Source: JBJKRW01 sp046704445
Lineage (GTDB): Bacteria > Patescibacteriota > Microgenomatia > UBA1406 > GWC2-37-13
Length of the DNA: 9,805 bases
Assembly (NCBI GenBank): GCA_046704445.1
Contig: JBJKRW010000068.1
Span: 1 to 9,805, forward strand
Direction of reading: 5' to 3'
Part shown: positions 6,996 through 9,805 of the stretch, one piece after another
Layout: every line of letters begins with the position of its first letter
Position numbering within the stretch: the first letter of the stretch is position 1
Notes under the pieces: generated by a model
The model's database searches: none
The model's input: the letters and a program-made list of their open reading frames with translations, nothing else
Told to the model about the DNA's origin: nothing
Position numbers and translations under genes: made by a program

Positions 6996-7024
6996 ACTTT
7001 AGCCTATTGCAAAAATTTTGTCAA
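6996..7024 (-). promoter_or_regulatory. Probable promoter of coiled-coil gene
   Basis: Reading leftward, a perfect TTGACA (7024-7019) and TAAAGT (7001-6996) are 17 bp apart. Transcription would start near 6989 and give a leader of about 46 nt carrying the inverted repeat. An alternative is an AT-rich TATATA closer to the gene (6954-6949), which would be near-leaderless but has no good -35 box. Confidence 0.45.
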
Positions 7025-7125
7025 GAGGATAACACTGACGAACCGATGGTATAAGAATTCAAAGATCTTGGTATCGATCCGAAATAAAACGTATATAACA
7101 ATAATATATAGATAATGAATATTTA

Positions 7126-7154
7126 TTGACAAAAATACTGAATTTATCCATAAT
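7126..7154 (+). promoter_or_regulatory. Promoter of large gene at 7164, near-leaderless
   Basis: A perfect TTGACA (7126-7131) and CATAAT (7149-7154, five of six) at 17-bp spacing form the strongest promoter in the window. The start point would fall at about 7160-7162, giving a leader of only 2-4 nt before the ATG at 7164. The -10 box lies inside a small palindrome, ATCCAT-A-ATGGAT (7146-7158), that could bind a regulator. Confidence 0.75.
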
Positions 7155-7163
7155 GGATGATAT

Positions 7164-9805
7164 ATGCCCGAACCAACAGGAGCAAGTGAAGGACAACCGA
7201 TCGTACATCATACAGAGAGTACGTCTGCAGAACATCAATTAACAGAGCGTGAGAGGCTATTGCAAAAAGCCTTTGGTCATGTAAAACAATATCTACAAAA
7301 AGGACAGGTGGAAGTTAAACCGGAAGGTTATTCTGATGCAGAGGCTCAGGAAGAAGTAGAAATACGATATGGCCGCCGTGAAGGAAAAAAGTCAATGGCC
7401 AGGGAAAAACTCGGCGCAGTGCTTGATCAGAAACCGGGTAAAAGCGGTGAAAATCCACCTCCACCTCCACCTCCTCCGCCGCCTCCACCTCCGCCTCCTC
7501 CGGATGAGGGAAGAGTTGAGCTGCCGAAAAAAGTAACAATGGGAGTTGCCTCGGTTGTAGCAGGTCAAAAAGGGGAAACAGAAGTTGCGGAAGAAAACAG
7601 AAAGCTGCGCGCACGGCAAAGGGAACAGGAAACTATGCAGGAGGCAGCAGGCGGTGGGCCGTTGAAAAGGGTAGAGCGCGCAGTCAAACGGTTCTGGCTC
7701 AAGACAATCGGTCAGGTTCCCTCATACGGAAAATACAGCGAGCAGGAAATGAAGATGTGGATTGAGTCGGGATTGCAGGTTGGTGTGATGCCTGCGGAAT
7801 TTACGAACTTTATGCAGGAACTGGACTCTCTTGCTTTGGAAGAACTTGCAAAAAAAAATATTATCAAGCGCGCATGGAGAAATTTAGTATCCAACCCAGC
7901 TCATTCCTTAACGTTCAGTACTACTGATCGGGAACGGGCAAGAATGGATATCGTAAAGCGGTTGCATAATGCGGTCCGTGAAATTCGTGAAGGCCGTCCA
8001 AGTGCGGAATCTGCTGCTTTAGCCGCACATAATGCAAGTCTGCTTGAAAAATACAAAAATCTGTTGAACGGCGATTTCATGGAAGGTGAGGCAATGGTCC
8101 TGCGTATGACTCAGGACGTGGGCGGACGGCTTATTGATTCGGCAATGGGGGAAAAGAAAGGGGAAAGGGCCATTATTCTTAGAGACAAAAACGATCCTCT
8201 GTATAAATTTTTCCTTAACGAAGGGATCAGGCCGCTTTTGAGGGATTGGGCTTTTCATCCCACCGACGGGAGATTGAGCGAACAGGCAAAACTTGATGTC
8301 CGAACCAAACTGAATGAATTTTTTACTTCGCAGGAATTCGTAAAATGGTGGAGCGATCCCTCCAAACATCCTGAAGTGCAGAATCTGTCCGACGTCATGG
8401 AGGCATCATTGAGTTTTGCCAACGATCTGGTTCCGATGGTGGAAAAACAGATAATTCCCCATCTTCAGGCCGCAAAGCTGCATGAGCAGGGAAAAGCCGA
8501 GTTGGATCATGCCCTTGAACAATATTTGAGTGAGGGTCTTGAAGAGATCGAGTTGATTGTGGGGACTTTGAATGTCGGCCGCGGAAAGGAGCTTCCGGAG
8601 ACCTGGATCGAGAAAAAAACCTCCAAACACATTGACCGCAAAAAGGTCATGGAACACTATAAATCATTGAAAGACAAACCTCAGGTTTATTCTGATCTTG
8701 CGGAAGAATCAACCAGTAATAGATTGATAATTCTTGGTGGTGCAACCGCATATTCTATGCCTGTGGGAGTTGTAGCGAGCGGTCTGGTTCTTTCGCAGGT
8801 CGCGGGAAATTTGTTGGGAAAAACCGTGGCGAGCCACGTAATTCCGGTGTTTGGAGGAGCGGTGGTGGGAGGAGCTATCCGCGGCTGGCAGGAATGGTCG
8901 CTTTTCGACATTCAGCGACAGACACATTCGGTGGAATCGGCTTTGGGATACGGCTTTCCTGAAGGAAAATCAGGATGGGGCAATATCCGGGGACAGGGAG
9001 CAAAGATGCGCGCGGAACAGGCAAAATGGGAACTCAGCCAGAGAAGTATGGGTGACTATGCCGACCGTTTAACTTCCTTTCTCGACGCGGTGAGAGAGAA
9101 TCACGAAGTAAGTGACGATCAACTGAACGCAATTTTGGGCACTCTTGCGGATATTGATGCAAGAAGAAAAATAGAAGGCATAAGCGGACAGCGTCTATTC
9201 AAGGTTAGCGGAGAAAAAGGAAGTCTCCAATCCTACCAGGCAGAACGGAGCAATATGTATATTCAGGCGGATGAAGTGAGAAATTATTTATCCGGACACC
9301 CGGATCAGTTGAACAGGGTAAAAGCACAACTGGGGTTTGCCGCAAATGCAAGCGTCAAGAAGGTTCTACAAGACCAATCGGTGAGTTTTGACACGAATAT
9401 CTGGAATGGCGGTGAAGCGACTCAGCTTGGCCGACTTGGACAGGATTTTGTTCTTGAGGTAACACAATCGATTAAAGCACGGGACCAGGCGGCCAATAGA
9501 GCAAAATTGTTAAAAGCGGGTCTTGCAGCAGGAGGTACGGCTTTGGGTATGGCGGGCGGTTGGTTTGCGACCCGGGAAGCCTTAAGCATTGCCGGAAATT
9601 TTGCCGGGCCTGTCATGAACGATGTAGTCAACCAGCATCCTTTGATTGCGGCAGGTCTTAATCGTGTCGGTTTTTTACACAAGACAATTGATACGAGCAA
9701 ACCTGTTCCTTTGCCACCCGGTATCGGACAGGGTCCGGTGGTTGACCAACAGATGAAACTCCTGAATATATCGGTACCCAACGGATTTACCGAACATATA
9801 AATCC
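7164..9805 (+). CDS. Very large hypothetical protein with poly-proline tract and hydrophobic segments (partial)
   Basis: The frame is open from this ATG to the right edge without a stop: 880 residues, C-terminus missing. I do not recognise a family. Residues 29-49 (RERLLQKA, then KQYLQKGQV) resemble residues 22-42 of the protein at 3540. Residues 50-97 are charged and probably disordered. Residues 98-113 are sixteen consecutive prolines. About 165-515 is a charged, mainly helical domain rich in Trp and Lys. Residues 521-572 are hydrophobic and glycine-rich (LIILGGATAYSMPVGVVASG start, FGGAVVGGAI end), long enough for two membrane passes. A helical, hydrophilic stretch follows. A second hydrophobic glycine-rich segment, 782-818, contains AGLAAGGTALGMAGG. 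No N-terminal signal peptide is seen. Glycine-zipper-like helices suggest membrane insertion or tight helix packing; this is inference. Translating the proline run would normally need elongation factor P. Confidence 0.85.
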   Translation, partial: MPEPTGASEGQPIVHHTESTSAEHQLTERERLLQKAFGHVKQYLQKGQVEVKPEGYSDAEAQEEVEIRYGRREGKKSMAREKLGAVLDQKPGKSGENPPPPPPPPPPPPPPPPDEGRVELPKKVTMGVASVVAGQKGETEVAEENRKLRARQREQETMQEAAGGGPLKRVERAVKRFWLKTIGQVPSYGKYSEQEMKMWIESGLQVGVMPAEFTNFMQELDSLALEELAKKNIIKRAWRNLVSNPAHSLTFSTTDRERARMDIVKRLHNAVREIREGRPSAESAALAAHNASLLEKYKNLLNGDFMEGEAMVLRMTQDVGGRLIDSAMGEKKGERAIILRDKNDPLYKFFLNEGIRPLLRDWAFHPTDGRLSEQAKLDVRTKLNEFFTSQEFVKWWSDPSKHPEVQNLSDVMEASLSFANDLVPMVEKQIIPHLQAAKLHEQGKAELDHALEQYLSEGLEEIELIVGTLNVGRGKELPETWIEKKTSKHIDRKKVMEHYKSLKDKPQVYSDLAEESTSNRLIILGGATAYSMPVGVVASGLVLSQVAGNLLGKTVASHVIPVFGGAVVGGAIRGWQEWSLFDIQRQTHSVESALGYGFPEGKSGWGNIRGQGAKMRAEQAKWELSQRSMGDYADRLTSFLDAVRENHEVSDDQLNAILGTLADIDARRKIEGISGQRLFKVSGEKGSLQSYQAERSNMYIQADEVRNYLSGHPDQLNRVKAQLGFAANASVKKVLQDQSVSFDTNIWNGGEATQLGRLGQDFVLEVTQSIKARDQAANRAKLLKAGLAAGGTALGMAGGWFATREALSIAGNFAGPVMNDVVNQHPLIAAGLNRVGFLHKTIDTSKPVPLPPGIGQGPVVDQQMKLLNISVPNGFTEHIN
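7455..7502 (+). repeat. Poly-proline codon tract
   Basis: Sixteen proline codons in a row: 4 CCA, 8 CCT, 4 CCG and no CCC. The mixed codons argue that the protein tract itself is maintained rather than being a recent slippage expansion of one triplet. Confidence 0.95.

Noticed and set aside
7315..7619. Leftward open frames with Arg/Trp-rich or Glu/Val-rich runs
   Set aside because: They are the reverse complement of the proline tract; the composition follows from the repeat, and the forward frame is open for 880 codons.
4661..9805. Phage tail or tape-measure origin for the large proteins
   Set aside because: No other phage gene, integrase, portal or terminase is present; hydrophobic helical length alone is not enough.
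1..9805. tRNA, rRNA, CRISPR or insertion sequence
   Set aside because: No cloverleaf, regularly spaced repeat array, transposase motif or terminal inverted repeats were seen by eye; a covariance-model scan would be decisive for RNAs.

Overview
This window looks like a chromosomal segment from a small-genome bacterium, most plausibly the candidate phyla radiation (Patescibacteria, perhaps Microgenomates). That placement is an inference. It rests on compact genes, almost no Shine-Dalgarno sequences, -10 boxes sitting just upstream of start codons, and large proteins I cannot assign to any family beside ordinary housekeeping genes. Stop codons TAA, TAG and TGA are all used as stops, so the code appears standard. 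I see no rRNA, tRNA, CRISPR array, insertion sequence or phage gene.

Left part (1-2959), conserved genes. A leftward pair, pth (peptidyl-tRNA hydrolase, 526-1119) and a hexokinase-like gene that runs off the left edge (1-529), overlap by an ATGA. An 81-bp divergent promoter region separates them from a rightward galactose-1-phosphate uridylyltransferase family gene (1201-2100). Convergent to that is a membrane protein with N-terminal zinc ribbons (2210-2959, leftward). The hexokinase-like and GalT-like genes flanking pth suggest local sugar-phosphate metabolism; this is inference.

Right part (3109-9805), an island of unrecognised genes. A rightward two-gene operon encodes a small helical protein (3109-3537) and a 356-aa protein with a C-terminal membrane anchor (3540-4610). 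It ends at a strong bidirectional terminator. A leftward 760-aa coiled-coil protein (4661-6943) follows. A 220-bp divergent regulatory region, with a perfect 10-bp-arm inverted repeat, separates it from a rightward large gene (7164 to beyond the right edge). That gene encodes at least 880 aa, with sixteen consecutive prolines and two glycine-rich hydrophobic segments. The anchored protein and the large protein share a short N-terminal motif although the rest of each is different, which suggests they belong to one uncharacterised system, possibly at the membrane.

Regulation. Four starts (1119, 1201, 2959, 3109) have a -10-like hexamer ending exactly 6 nt before the ATG, and a fifth (7164) has one 9 nt before. 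This predicts leaderless or nearly leaderless mRNAs and decides the start codon for several genes. A possible ~90-nt small RNA lies on the minus strand at about 2983-3072, between a TATAAT box and a clear intrinsic terminator.
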